From the NCBI RefSeq assembly GCF_052857255.1, contig NC_135502.1:188167806-188231805 (forward strand): a stretch of DNA of 64,000 nt. The letters run 5' to 3'. Each line of letters starts with the position of its first letter. Position 1 is the stretch's first letter. Below, piece after piece: positions 20,447 through 31,318 of the stretch. Below the pieces are notes generated by a model, which was not told the origin of the DNA, searched no databases, and saw only the letters and a list, made by a program, of their open reading frames with translations. Origin of the DNA: Amblyomma americanum (lineage: Eukaryota > Arthropoda > Arachnida > Ixodida > Ixodidae). Position numbers and translations under genes: made by a program.

Positions 20447-20792
20447 GTATATGCAACGGTGGGTCCCTGCGGCGGACTGGTAGGAGGGTCACCATTACAT
20501 AAGAGTACTCTAGTGAAAGGTCGAGATCCACTAGATTTGCTGTGTAGTCTTTGTGGACAAGAAGACAAGACGCGGGATCCTGTTGGAACGTCGTGTAATT
20601 TGAAATTGTGGCGCCCAGGCCTTGCTCTTGGAGGGCAACCACGGCTGGTAAGGACTTGAAATTTTCAAGGTAGAGGCGGAAATTGGCCCGCTTAGTGCGG
20701 TACTTAAAGCCTCTACAGTTCCACTGTGTTATTGAAGTTGACATGGCCGAATTGGAGATGGCGGAATTCCTTTGATTAAGGTGTCTCGCCAT
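20447..20792 (-). pseudogene. LINE ORF2, N-terminal part of the endonuclease
   Basis: ATG at 20790-20792 overlaps the end of ORF1 by 17 bp in another frame. The frame reads ITQWNCRGFKYRTKRANF near its start, the classic LINE endonuclease opening, and VVALQEQGLG, which holds the catalytic glutamate. It is cut by the Gypsy insertion at 20446 and resumes at 15381. Confidence 0.85.
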
Positions 20793-22518
20793 GATTTAAA
20801 AGTCTTGGGGGGGAGGAGGAGGGATTGGCTGCCTCAGAGCCAGCTACTTGCGCCATCAAGGGGGTGATGACGGAAGGAGCGGGGCAGTTGTCCTCATTGT
20901 CCGAATCAATAATCAGACGGGTGAATTTTGAAGGGCGGGATACGTCCCTAATGGGTCCCGTCCGACGGAGGAGGCGGGGGTTGTCCGAGATGTGTTTTGA
21001 GACCACCGCGGGGACGGCAGATTTGACCTTTGTCAAGATCTGGTCCATGGCGGTCTCGATCATATATCGCAATTTAGAGGTTAAGCGCTCCTCCATCGCA
21101 GAGATGGCTGTCACGAGGGCAGGCGAGATCTCCGCGTCGCTCTCCATTGCGTCCGAGTTCTGCGGGCTCGGTGCGGCGGACGCCAATTTTGATTCTAAAT
21201 TTTGAATTTTGTTGAGCAAAAGCTCATTCTGTGCCCGGAGCACGTCTATCTGTTTTTTGTGTTCCGCGTCGAGTGCGGAGACGGTTACGGGGGAGGGTGA
21301 GGGATGGGAGGAAGAGGAGGCGATCTCAGCCCAGCTGCTCACCTGTTTGTGGTGTTGAGGCGCTGATGCCCGGGCGTCGGCAGCGCCAATTGTCTTGAGG
21401 GCCGGGAAGTGGCCAGTGTCTCTGCGGCTGGGCGGTGGAGGCGCCGCCTTCTTCCCGGGCGCTGGTTTCACCGACGGTGAAGAAGGTGACGATGTCTTGT
21501 GGTCGGTGCCGTGAGCACCACGCGGCGTTCCGCCACCGGCACCTTGTTTTGAATGACTTGGCTGCTTGCCAGGTCGCTGGTTTTTTGGCACATCTGGGCG
21601 CTTAGCCTTGGGGCCATGCACCTTGAGCTGCCGGAATTTTCCCGTGCAGTCGCGGGAATTGGTAGCGTGGGCTTTCCCACAGACTGCACAGGACAGACTG
21701 CATTCATGCTGCGCCTTGACTCCGTCGACGGTCGGCGCCGTTTGGCCACACAGGCCGCACTTTTCATCCGGGCAGGGGCAGGTGTCTGCTCGGTGGCCCA
21801 CAGTGCCGCACCGCACGCAGGCCGGAATGGTTCTCTTGTACGGACGCACAAGGGTCACCTCAGAGTTGTAATGCACATATCGCGGCACCACTTTTCTCAC
21901 GAAGGTGAGCGACGCGACGTCGGATTTGCCAAGCTTGCGGATATCGGCAAGCTCTCCAGCACGCCACTGGATCTTGTTTTGGAGGGACTCACTGGTCTCG
22001 TGCTTGGCCACGGTGATGATGCCGCGGCACACGTCTCCAGTGAGTTTCAACTGGCCGTACATGGAGAGCTGGCCCTTCGGTGATGTTAGTTGAAAATCCC
22101 GCAGAAGCTTGTCCGCGACGTGCGGCTCTCTGGTGCCTGCGACGATCAGGTTTTGCTCCCATGTGGGGAGCAGGCTGAGGGATGCTGCGGCCTTGGCGCC
22201 CAGGTAGTCCGCGAACGCTGCTCCCAGCTCGCCATGTTGGTAGACATCCCTGAGAGCGACGGTCACCCGGGGCTTCAGGATGATGACGATGTCTTCTGGA
22301 TGAAGACGCGGCAGTGGCTTTGGTTTCCAAGAGGATCCGGTCTTAGACTGGGCCCCTCCGTGAAGCGCTGCAGCGCGCGCAGCAGCGCTGTGCCGTGTTG
22401 AGCGGCCTGCCGACGTGGCGTCCGCTTTCTTGGAGGCGGCGTCCCGCTTGCGGGAGCGGTCGTAGCCGCGTTGTACTTTTTGGGCAGCCATCTTGACACG
22501 GGTGGGCGACTCACTCAC
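20776..22518 (-). CDS. LINE ORF1, gag-like RNA-binding protein (580 codons)
   Basis: The frame is intact from ATG 22518 to TAA 20776-20778. A basic N-terminus (residues 1-70) is followed by a region resembling the ORF1 nucleic-acid-binding fold, then zinc knuckles at 234-291 (CVRCGTVGHRADTC, CGLCGQ...HEC, CAVCGKAHATNSRDC). A basic, S/P-rich stretch follows, then a coiled-coil candidate near 420-445 (LRAQNELLLNKIQNLESKL). Such proteins form ribonucleoprotein particles with LINE RNA. It is the only apparently intact frame of this element. Confidence 0.85.
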   Translation of the reverse strand: MSESPTRVKMAAQKVQRGYDRSRKRDAASKKADATSAGRSTRHSAAARAAALHGGAQSKTGSSWKPKPLPRLHPEDIVIILKPRVTVALRDVYQHGELGAAFADYLGAKAAASLSLLPTWEQNLIVAGTREPHVADKLLRDFQLTSPKGQLSMYGQLKLTGDVCRGIITVAKHETSESLQNKIQWRAGELADIRKLGKSDVASLTFVRKVVPRYVHYNSEVTLVRPYKRTIPACVRCGTVGHRADTCPCPDEKCGLCGQTAPTVDGVKAQHECSLSCAVCGKAHATNSRDCTGKFRQLKVHGPKAKRPDVPKNQRPGKQPSHSKQGAGGGTPRGAHGTDHKTSSPSSPSVKPAPGKKAAPPPPSRRDTGHFPALKTIGAADARASAPQHHKQVSSWAEIASSSSHPSPSPVTVSALDAEHKKQIDVLRAQNELLLNKIQNLESKLASAAPSPQNSDAMESDAEISPALVTAISAMEERLTSKLRYMIETAMDQILTKVKSAVPAVVSKHISDNPRLLRRTGPIRDVSRPSKFTRLIIDSDNEDNCPAPSVITPLMAQVAGSEAANPSSSPPRLLNHGETP

Positions 22519-22765
22519 GGCCGAGCGTCGGCGTAGGCGTTAGGCCTAGCGCCGTCGCCACGAAACGCAAGTGAGGATCGGCCCTAAAATGCGTAAATGT
22601 TGCCCCACCTGTGTGTGAGTGGTGTCCACAGGTAGCTGTCGACTTCGCGAACACAGACGCGGCTGTGTTGACGGGGTTCCGGCCGAGGAACCGTGGCTCC
22701 AGCCAAAAGTTGGTGGAGACGATGCGCTGTATGTCCACTCGCTTCGCGCGCTCACAGCGCCACCC
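22519..22765 (-). other. 5' UTR of the I-like LINE
   Basis: This lies between the ORF1 start and the outer target duplication (22766-22774). It is GC-rich and shares GTTGGTGGAGACGATGCG-like sequence with the leader of the LINE ending at 8875. No initiator motif can be assigned with confidence. Confidence 0.6.
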
Positions 22766-22774
22766 AACTTCAGG

Positions 22775-22952
22775 CCCGTACTACTAAGCGCAGTGACACG
22801 TAAAAACACGGCTCGTATTTGAAATTTCTTCCCCGTGTGCTCGCCGTGCCCGTGTTGGAGCTTGTATATGTATGTGCAGTGCGTGCATTGCGTGAGGCAC
22901 CAGCTTTGTCAACTTTATCATCCGTTTCGTGGAAGGCTGCTCTCCAAGTTAG
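22775..22952 (+). other. Inferred 5' UTR exon and promoter region of the DUF4806-like gene
   Basis: The sequence up to 22952 ends CCAAGTTAG followed by GTAAGTAAA, a strong donor. The next strong acceptor on this strand is GCGTTTCAG at 24038. I see no long frame, so I read this as a non-coding first exon with the promoter just upstream, next to the 5' end of the LINE. The transcription start cannot be placed from sequence alone. Confidence 0.4.
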
Positions 22953-23621
22953 GTAAGTAAATTTTTGTCAGTACTAGCGTTGGTTTTCAGTAGCTACTTT
23001 GGATGCTACACGTGGAAATGGTACAACACGCATATGTATGTACACAAAGGCTGCAATGAAGCTGCACCGCTGCGCTCGAGTGCCTGGCTCACGTGGTTAA
23101 ACTATCAGATTGTAACGGTGAGGGTTCGGGCTAGTGGGTAGTCAACATGAGAATCCATAGCACAGACATTTGAGCGCTAACATTAGCGCTCGTGTTGTGT
23201 CCCCTTAATTGTGTGCTATGGATCCGCATATCAGCTTGTGTGCAATTTGTAGTTATACATAAATCTCTCTTGCACTTCTTGGGTGCATTATGACTAGCGT
23301 TGTTTGCATGCTGACAATCCTAACATGTGACCACTGCCTTGCTGTCAACCGTGGGCTCTGACAACGCTGTATATTTCCACCGTAGTGCCGCGTTTTGCTT
23401 TGAAGCGGTTGGCCGTTTTCTTCATTTGTCGGCAGCAAAGGTAACTGACGTCTGAGCAGTTGGAAGTCTTTGGAATGACATTCACGACGCTGGTCCAGGA
23501 TCGCTGTGGGGTCCACGTAAAATCTTAAGCGGCTACTTAGGCGTTTTACATGGTTTCCTAGTATTGCAAGGAATGTTTGCATGTTGGCAGTATGGCTTCC
23601 GCGTATTTTTTTTTCTGAGAA

Positions 23622-23850
23622 ACCCGCCGCGGTGGCTCAGTGGTTATGGCGCTCGGCTGCTGACCCGAAAGACATGGGTTCGATCCCGGCCGTGGCGGCT
23701 GAATTTCGATGGAGGCAAAATTCTAGAGGCCCGTGTACTGTGCGATGTCAGTGCACTTTAAAGAACGCCACGTTGTCGAAATTTTCGGAACCCTTCGCTA
23801 CTGCGTCGCTCATAGCCTGAGCCGCTTTGGGACGTTAAGCCCCCATAACC
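23622..23850 (+). mobile_element. Ruka-like SINE, full length
   Basis: A pol III A box (TGGCTCAGTGG, 23633-23643) and B box (GTTCGATCC, 23678-23686) match the consensus. They are followed by GATGGAGGCAAAATTCTAGAG, the GATGTCAGTGCACTTTAAAGA core, and the GGGACGTTAAGCCCCCATAA end. The target duplication is not obvious. It sits in the first intron of the inferred gene. Confidence 0.9.
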
Positions 23851-24038
23851 CGTATTTTTAAGCCTAGTAGTCGTATTGGACCGTAGTATTCCTGTCGGGA
23901 ACGTAAAATATTTAACGAGTGTGAATACGCCTGACGCGTGTAAATGTTTCGCGAGTGTCGACAAGAGCAGTGTGGAACGAGTCAAGCATAAGCTTGCTCT
24001 ACATATTTGCGGCTTTACCTTGCGTAATTGCGTTTCAG

Positions 24039-24263
24039 AAAAAGGAAGAGGCCAAAGCCACAGTACCTATTCTGCGTGGTAGCGTTCACGAAAGAAATGG
24101 ATTCAGTCGGTGCAGTGCCGACTAACTGGCTGACGAAGTCAAGACAAAGGCGCTTGTGGCCACCTCAAGGCACTACAGTCTGCCATTGAGCAGATGGCGA
24201 GGAAGAAGGTAGAGCCACTACTGAACTCGCGGCGATGCCCTTGTAGGGTGTTCGGATATGCAG
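24039..24263 (+). CDS. First coding exon of a DUF4806-like gene (frameshifted)
   Basis: Acceptor GCGTTTCAG ends at 24038; donor GCAG|GTAAGA follows 24263. ATG 24097 opens a frame with AVPTNWLTKSRQRRLWPP, resembling the N-terminus of tick DUF4806 proteins (NWL...WPP). That frame stops at a TGA near 24187, while another continues the family pattern (AIEQMARKKVEPLL, then CRVFGYA). A one- or two-base lesion near 24165-24180 therefore separates them. The exon ends in phase 1, matching the next exon. The protein's role is unknown; relatives are often multi-copy in ticks and may be transposon-linked. Confidence 0.6.
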
Positions 24264-26303
24264 GTAAGAAAAGAGATGTGCTTTCGAGAAACTAAGAACA
24301 TTCTTTTTCAGATTTTTTTTCTTCCCTAGTTACAGAGTTAAAGAAAAAAGTTAAGTTATGGACTTCAATAATGGTGTCTTCAACTGGTCGCTCCCGCGAT
24401 CCGGTTAGGATCTGGCAGAGTGGGAGCCGCTCTCGCTCTGAGCGCATAGTGGGGCTAGTCAAGCCGAATGGTCAGGGAGTTTTTAGAGCGGAAGCGCAAG
24501 AGGCAGAAGGGGGACGCAACCTCCCCAGCCACTACGCGGCACCGCTCCTGATGTCAACAGTAGCCGCACGGAAGGTCCCATGATTACCTTTAGCCGCACA
24601 TGGCCGCACACAGTTTGCATCGCTGTCGCCGCTTAGCCTTTATCGCTCGCTACTCCAGCTTTCCGTCCCATGGGACGCTCATTTTTCGAACCTCGCCTTG
24701 TGAATAGCACTGTCGTCCTCGTCTGAGCTGCTGCTGGAATCGCTGTGGTCATGCGACAGCAACCCAGACCGCCTTCCTAGCGTAGTTATCCGGTGTCTCT
24801 TGGACATTTTGCTTCACGCAGCGCGGCACCTGCAAATCACAACACAGCAAGGACGCTACTATTGCGTAAAAAGCCTGCACTTGCTTCTGCCGCGTAGCAT
24901 ACATTCGAAGCTTGCATACTCAACACCAGTAGATTCATTCCGGGTAGCAGGTAAATATTCTCAAATCAGAGATATTACTGCCGCAATGAAAGAAGCAGCT
25001 AGAAGGACACTTAGGGTAAAATTGTGCAGATGTGCGAGAATTAAATGCCCAGGGCATATCGAAGTGGTGCGACCACTCGCGCTACCAAAGCGTATCAGCT
25101 TCATTTCTTTGCTACAACTCATACTGGATTAGTGATGCTAACGTATCCGCTTCACATAGTCAAAATTGCTAGAAAAATATTGTGGGATCAATTCTTTGCG
25201 AAAACACAGATAGGATCGAATCAGTCTCGCTGTGTCCTGAAGAAACAAAATGTACTGGGTTACTTGGTACATCCGACATGCTTTAGCCTGTGCCTTCAGA
25301 TCATTGAGACGTGTCCCAAATATGAATGTGCTGGATCTGAACGATGTATCTTTAGCCACAGCCGAAACTAAAATATGAAAAAGAAACAAAATGGCTACGT
25401 CTTACATTTCAAGTAAGCAATATTATTGCGTTTGAGCCTTGGCAATTCAACCCATTTAATACTGTTAAGCTGGAACATGAATTGCTTGCTTTTTCGTGAT
25501 GAATTTGTGGCTGTTTGTTCATGACAATAAAAAATTTTCCACAAAAATTGGGTCGGATTAACATTATATCCGCATCATGATGTCTTGTACGTGACAAAAA
25601 ATGTCACAAAAAATGGACTAGATTAAGTTCATATCCACATCATGATGTCTTGGATATGTAATTGGGAAGCAAGACCGAAGTGAAATTCAGATGCAGTTCA
25701 AAAATGGCACTGTAAGTCCCGAAATCATAATAATGAAAGTTAGCTGTTTATTAATTCATTTGTAGAGGTTTTTTCACTTTCAGCAAAAGAGAGAGTAGTC
25801 GAGGTATCAAAGCTGTCTATGTTCATTTGCACTATTCCCTTTTCATGTACCCATTGTATATTGCCTGTTACCAAACTTTCGGCCTAGGTTAGGATCCAGG
25901 AAACCACCTTTTTATTCCCTACAAACCGCAGGCTAGTTCCACAGAAGGATCAACCACAGTGCCATATACCCAAATGTTATTTCTTTCGTCCCTTTTGACT
26001 GAAATGTTAATAATGCAACAAGTCGCCTACTGGGAAGGAATTCTCAATGGAGGTTTAGGCATGGAGAATACTTTACAGAGAGATAGAGAGTAAGCATTTT
26101 TGAAAATTTTTTTTCTTGCCTGAGTCCTGAACTCAAATTACTGACAAATTCCGGTTTCTGTAAGTCATGAGTTTCTGCGAGGCAAGCTGTGTTGGAAACC
26201 AGCAGTGTTGATATTAGGTTTAATGTGCCACAAGTGTTACTTAAGTACGCCCCTTGATGCTTTCCATGCCTAATTGTGCTGAATTGTATCCCCTACAACC
26301 TAG
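24264..26303 (+). other. Intron of the DUF4806-like gene without recognised elements
   Basis: I find no transposon core or coding frame here. A diverged tandem duplication of about 65 bp is visible around 25543-25655 (each copy has CATCATGATGTCTTG). Confidence 0.4.
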
Positions 26304-26405
26304 TCTCCTATGATAAAGCCTGCGAAAAAATGGCACTAGGCGAACAGACTTCACACTCGGAGTCTGCACACTCTAGTGACGATGATTGTGTTTCGCCAAG
26401 AATAG
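26304..26405 (+). CDS. Coding exon 2 of the DUF4806-like gene
   Basis: Acceptor CTACAACCTAG ends at 26303 and donor AATAG|GTAAGTCC follows 26405. The exon enters and leaves in phase 1. It encodes SYDKACEKMALGEQTSHSES and then an acidic SDDD stretch. In DUF4806 proteins a segment like SYE-A--K---AE-TSD follows the CRVFGYA-type motif of the previous exon, just as the splice would place it here. No stop or shift is seen. Confidence 0.65.
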
Positions 26406-26474
26406 GTAAGTCCTTTTTTCCTTTTTAAGTTTTGTGCATTTATCCAAATTTGCTTGAGTGCAGACTGTAGGCAC

Positions 26475-27073
26475 TACAACGGGGGCTTAGGTTAACAGTC
26501 AGGCTGCGGCGAAACCATGGCGGCGACCGAGTCTCTCGTCTGTTCAGGTCAGCATGCGCTCGCTCTGAGCGATGGCAGTGCGATTAGGATGATGCCCTTC
26601 TTCACAATGGTCGAAGGGAGAAAAGGAGCCATCCTGGCGCGACCCATGGTGCCGACAACACAACCGGGTCATAGTATGGCTTGATTCGTTGGACATGCAC
26701 AGTTTCGCACCCGCGTTGGCGGAGATCGGCAGACGGTGCGAGGGGCTCAGTAAGGTACTTCACGGAGGATGTATGTGTGCTCCAGGACGCAGTAGGGACC
26801 AAGGTAATTCGAAAGAAGTATCTTTGAGAGGCCGGGAGCAGCGGAAAGGATCCACAGCTAGACGAGTGAACCAGGTGGGAAATCCGTATCAAGCTGACCG
26901 TCGTCATGGCGGTGTTTTTGTTTCCCCGCACCTCCACCAAATGTAACGGGGGCGTAAGTTAACGCTCAGGCGGTGGCGAAACCGCGGTGGCGACCGAATC
27001 TCTCGTCTGTTCAGGTCAGCAGGCGCTCGCTCTGAGCGATGGCAGTGCGGCTAGGATGATGCCCTTCTTCTTC
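26475..27073 (-). mobile_element. Mini-Gypsy (TRIM-like) with 132-bp LTRs
   Basis: Direct repeats at 26475-26606 and 26942-27073 share long identical runs (TCTCGTCTGTTCAGGTCAGC, GCGCTCGCTCTGAGCGATGG). On the minus strand they start TGTGAAGAAGGGCATC and end CCCGTTACA. Inside, the minus strand starts ATTTGGTGGAGGTGCGGGG, a typical post-LTR leader, and then has a short piece of pol ending VHVQRIKPYYDP, typical of the Gypsy integrase C-terminus. It is an internally deleted, non-autonomous derivative. Confidence 0.75.
26602..26940 (-). pseudogene. Fused leader and pol C-terminal fragment in the mini-Gypsy
   Basis: The 112-codon frame joins leader sequence (from GGTGGAGGTGCGGGG) to a pol remnant around GCETVHVQRIKPYYDPVV. 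No catalytic domain remains. The open frame is probably incidental to the deletion that created the element. Confidence 0.6.
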
Positions 27074-27256
27074 ATAGCGCATATATATAATGAATGTTGT
27101 ATACAACCCAAGAAAAAACCAGCAGATGCCCTTTAAAGGAGCCCCTTCAGCCATTGGTGTCTTGTGACTTTTGTGATGTGGCGGTTAATCAGAGTAAGCC
27201 ATGGTGAACCGCCTTTCAGTGGAGAATACCTAAGGAATCTATGATTTTCTAATGTA

Positions 27257-27895
27257 ACGTTATTGTTCAACAGCCTCCGAAGGGAACAGCAGTTTATGGT
27301 AGGTAGTGAGGTAGTGGAAGTGGTAAGGGAATACGTCTGCTTAAGGCAGGTAGTGACCGAAGAGCCAGATCATGAAATGGAAATGTCTAGACTGATCAGA
27401 TTGGGATGGAGTGCATTTGGCACATACTCTGAGATCATGAATGACAAGTTATCAGTATCACTTAAGAGGAAAGCACATGACAGCTCTATCTTACCGGTAC
27501 TCGCGTATGGGGCATAAAGTGATGGGCAACAAAAAGAGTTCAGCTTAAATTTAGATCATCGCCGAAAGCTATGGATCGGAAAACGATAGGTGTAACGTTA
27601 AGAGACATCAAACGTGCAGAGTGGATCAGCGAACAAACGTACGTTTCTGATAATATAGTTGCACTCGAGAAGAAATGGGCAGGGCATGTGATGTGAAGGC
27701 AAGGGTAACGGTCTGAATTCCGAGGGAAGGGAAGTGTAGGAGGAGGCTGCAGAAAGACGGGTGGCAATATGAGGTTAGGAAATTTGCGGCGATTATGTGG
27801 ATGGAACTGGCACAAGGCCGGCTTAATTAGACGGATACAAGATAATACTGTTACTGAAGTGGGTGTAGTCTGGTTGATGATGATGAATCCTCTTT
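27257..27895 (+). mobile_element. Degraded 3' fragment of an RTE-related LINE
   Basis: FNSLRREQQFMVGSEVVEVV and the next 70 codons follow the RT C-terminal region of the 32-kb RTE element (FNSLAREQQFTIGSESLE there). A stop (TAA near 27516) and later indels break it. It ends near GGTTGATGATGATGAA, the family's GAT-type tail. The divergence points to an older or sister subfamily. Confidence 0.75.
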
Positions 27896-28540
27896 CATCT
27901 GACATACCCTGTGGTGTCAAGCTAGCAGGTCTAAGGGGATTACTATCTACGACATAATCAGAGTCCGCTAACACCAATGGATGATGGGAAGTCCTTTGAG
28001 GGGCAAAAGATACGTTGTTGCTTGAGTTGTATCCAACTATAGTATCATATTGTGTTTCCTGTGTACAAACTCTGAGCCTGTATGTTACTGTTTTAATGCA
28101 GTGGCATCATAATAGAGGGGTGAGGGGTGCATGGCTCAAGGAGATACAGCGGCACCACATGAGTGGGGGGGGGGGCAGTGATAGTGGTGGAGACACTGCA
28201 CTTGTGGAATGGTCTTATTTAACTCTGTATGAGCTCATTGTTTAAAGTCCGAAACTCTCATTCTTCTGTTTCATTTGGTATGGGGGCAGCACAGAGCAGC
28301 AGGTAATGGCGTTGAAGTGACCAAGCCCATCATGAATCATGCGGATTTTGTTTCACACACATCCTTTTCACTACACCTGCAAATGTTGTTGAGGTTAATT
28401 CCTGTCTCTGGCATGGGGAGATGGGGCAGTTGGTTCTAATTGGAAACTTGAAAACTATTTGAGTTGTACTATGGTTACATGTCTAGGTTCTCAGGCCTTG
28501 CAGTATTATCTGTTAGCGAACAGACATAAAGTATCTTTGT
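27896..28540. other. Intronic sequence without recognised features
   Basis: Low coding potential. A G-run is visible at about 28166-28174. No repeats with defined ends were found. Confidence 0.35.
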
Positions 28541-28544
28541 TTAA

Positions 28545-29462
28545 AGGACTATAGACACCTAACTTTTGGTTGCTTGTTTTATTGTTTTTAATGATGCGCA
28601 ATACTTTACTATACACAGATCACCGTGTGGTATTTGCCTACAGCTGCTGTATAACTTGCAATCGAATTTCAGCTCACCTGTTTCGGTTTTGGATTCAACA
28701 GCAGAGCGATGGCTTTTACGTCTAAAGCATGTGACTGATGAAAAACTGCAATATTGCCATGAAGTAGTCACTGCAATCCGGGGAGCAGTGACTGCAATCC
28801 GGGGAGCAGAACGACTGCGAAAATGGCGTCTAAACAAAGTTTTTTTATTTGGGCTGACATGCGCCCACAATGGACTGAATCACTCGGCGGCGGCGTAGCA
28901 ACATGCGTGCTCGCCGGTAGCGAACACAATGCCCGCCGCTCTCGGTGATGCTCAGTTTAAAGCTAATAGCGAACTTTCGAGATGAAGCGTGCAATATTAC
29001 TAGAACATTCCGGAACCGCGTAGAATCAGCTCTGCCTGGATGCGATCAATCGAGAAAAATTTTGCCGCGTCTTGCATCGCAAACAAAGCGATAAAGAGGC
29101 GTGCCGGCAGCTTTGATGAATGAACAAACAAAGCAAAGATTCGCCGCAATATAATCGCTGCTTCGCAGTTTTGATTCAATAAAACGCTAAAGCCAGCGTG
29201 CCTCGAAAACAGGAATCGCAAGTAATAAAAAAGCAGCTATTATATCGCAGTTCTTTATCCATCACATGATCTAGACCTGACTTTGACATCATAGCCATCG
29301 CTGAACTGTTCACATCGAAACCTAAACAGGCGAGAAAAAAATTATGTTATAAACTATTAAGCGGTCATAGGCAAATATGACATGAGGATTCGTGTATAGT
29401 AAAAGCTTGTGCATCATTAAAAACACTGAAACGTGCAACCAAATTCTGGTGTCTACAGTCCT
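28545..29462. mobile_element. TTAA-flanked non-autonomous DNA element, about 0.9 kb
   Basis: TTAA at 28541-28544 and 29463-29466 flanks inverted ends AGGACTATAGACACC and GGTGTCTACAGTCCT. Inverted similarity extends about 95 bp inward (28545-28640 against 29380-29462), including TTTTTAATGATGC and TTACTATACAC. No transposase is encoded. TTAA duplication is typical of piggyBac or Kolobok elements; which applies cannot be settled here. A 21-bp internal tandem duplication lies near 28766-28808. Confidence 0.75.
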
Positions 29463-29466
29463 TTAA

Positions 29467-30643
29467 GAAACAATTATCAGCTTGAAAGCCATGGCAGAAG
29501 AAGGAAAAAATTTCGTTTTTTTTCTTGCTCCGTACACAATCTGCGTTAGTGGAGGCATTCACTGAGTGCATCCACGCGGTTATATCCTAACTAGGCTAAT
29601 ACAAAGGGTACTCAGTTAGTTGTCTGCCAAAATGTATAAAAATTATTTAAGAAAAAATTAAACTTTCTACTTATCAATTCACCTTTATGACATTAGCGCG
29701 CTAATTTCAATGCAAGTCATATGGTTTCTCTTGCAACAGAAAGAGATGTGTTGCTGCTGCAGGAGGAAACCTGTTGCTGCTTCCTTGACTGCATTATCAT
29801 CAGGCACTTGTTGCTTGTGCAGAGGATTTTTCATGTTACGGAAGAAAAAGTAACCACAGGGACACAGGCCTGCACAGCAGGTTCAGTGGTTGAGCTTCAT
29901 AGTCATATTTCCAGATAGTGCAATTTGAAAGACTTGTGAGTTAGGGCATTGTTGTGAAAGAGCAGCAAATTTTCTGACAACTTCCCACAATTTCGCTCTG
30001 ACTGCCCACACAATGCCTAGGTTTATTCATGAAGCATAGGTGTGTCCTGTTATTTTCTTGTGTGGCGTAAACTTACGTAAAAAAAAGACACCTCCTATGT
30101 TCTGGATTGCTGTTTGCATAGTATTTCCAGCCGACAATGCCTCATAAGATTTCTTGGAGTTGATGACCCTTTTCCATAGCCTGCACTCTTGTTTGGACTA
30201 TGGATCACGGTGTTTGAATCATGTGCCGTCTCCCATAACAATGCAAGATTGGATGCCTCATGGCTTTTTTGTGAAGGCTGCTCAACCCAAACCTTTACTT
30301 GGTTGTAGGAAGGTGCATTATGAACGTTCAGGAGTGTTCATTTCATAGATTTCATTTTTATTCTTTTCTTTGGAAACAATTGACTTGCAAAATGGGGTTT
30401 CCTTTCCACCTAGCCCATATTTCACTGCACTTGCTGTCCCGTCACTTCCAATATTTTAATTAGACTGTGCCGCTAATCTGTTTATTTTTAGACCTTTCAC
30501 GATCTGCACAAAAAAGCTGAACTCTGTAATGCTGACAGAAGGTACTTCAGTAGATGCTCATTGAGGACCCCTTGTATATCTCTGCTATAATTCCACTGAC
30601 GTCATTCACAACCATCCTGAAGATATCTAACCGGGAATGCTGA
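29467..30643. other. Intronic sequence without recognised features
   Basis: AT-rich, with short frames only. I see no element boundary, splice-consistent exon or RNA gene. Confidence 0.35.
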
Positions 30644-30644
30644 A

Positions 30645-31318
30645 ATCGCTTCAGTATTAACTTACAAGTATTTAGGCATCCATTTGACACCTGATCTAAA
30701 TTGGTCTTTTCATGTATCTCAGATTACTAACGAGGCAAATCGCGTCCTTGGTTACTTTCGACGAACCCTGCGACTAGCACCCCCATCAGTGAAATCCCTT
30801 GCTTACTTAACACCTATCCGTCCCAAATTAGAATATGCATGCGCGATCTGGGACCCTCATCAAAATAACCTTTCCACTACTCTCGAATCTGTACAGAATC
30901 GCTCAGCTCGTTTCATTTTTTCAGCCTATTCTTATGATGTAAGTGTAACTCAACTAAAACGCAATGCTAAACTCACAACTTTAGCGAACCGCCGAAAATT
31001 TTCCAGACTGTGTCTCATAAATTCTATCATCATCCACATCTCAACTCCATTATCAGCCCCGCACATCGCATCTCCAATCGCACAAACCACGGGAAGGCAG
31101 TCTACCCTCCCCCTGCGCGCACTTCTGCGCATCTGTCATCATTTTTTGTTCATACAGCAAGGGACTCGAACGACCTGCCAAACGCCATCGTTGATCAGAT
31201 TGACTCATCGTCATTCAGATCGTCAATTGAAGATATTTGCTGCTGAAGTTCCACCCCCTCATGTAATACCCCTTAAATGGGGCCTTTGAGGTATTAATAA
31301 ATAAATAAATAAATAAAT
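30645..31318 (+). mobile_element. CR1-like LINE 3' fragment with (AAAT)n tail
   Basis: The translation YKYLGIHLTPDLNWSFHV, then RPKLEYACAIWDPHQNN and LESVQNRSARFIF, matches the conserved C-terminal region after the RT of CR1/L2-type LINEs. The copy is 5' truncated at about 30645 and ends in an (AAAT)n run at 31290-31318, a typical CR1-type microsatellite tail. Confidence 0.85.
30684..31289 (+). pseudogene. C-terminal part of CR1-like ORF2 (201 codons)
   Basis: This is the open part of the fragment. It starts inside the protein (TPDLNW) and shifts frame near 31120-31140: a second frame from about 31010 to 31246 continues the family pattern with ARDSNDLPNAIVDQIDSSSF. Reverse transcriptase and endonuclease are absent. 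Confidence 0.75.

Larger units (their letters stand above)
11982..22765 (-). mobile_element. Full-length I-like LINE interrupted by a Gypsy element
   Basis: AACTTCAGG lies at both outer edges (11973-11981 and 22766-22774), a 9-bp target duplication bracketing 10.8 kb. Without the Gypsy insertion (15382-20446) the LINE is about 5.7 kb: a 5' UTR (22519-22765), ORF1 (20776-22518), ORF2 with endonuclease, reverse transcriptase and RNase H, and a 3' UTR ending AATAAATGTTTT plus a (CAC)n-type tail. Order and domains fit I/Tad-group LINEs. ORF1 is intact, while ORF2 has two frameshifts in addition to the insertion. Confidence 0.85.
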
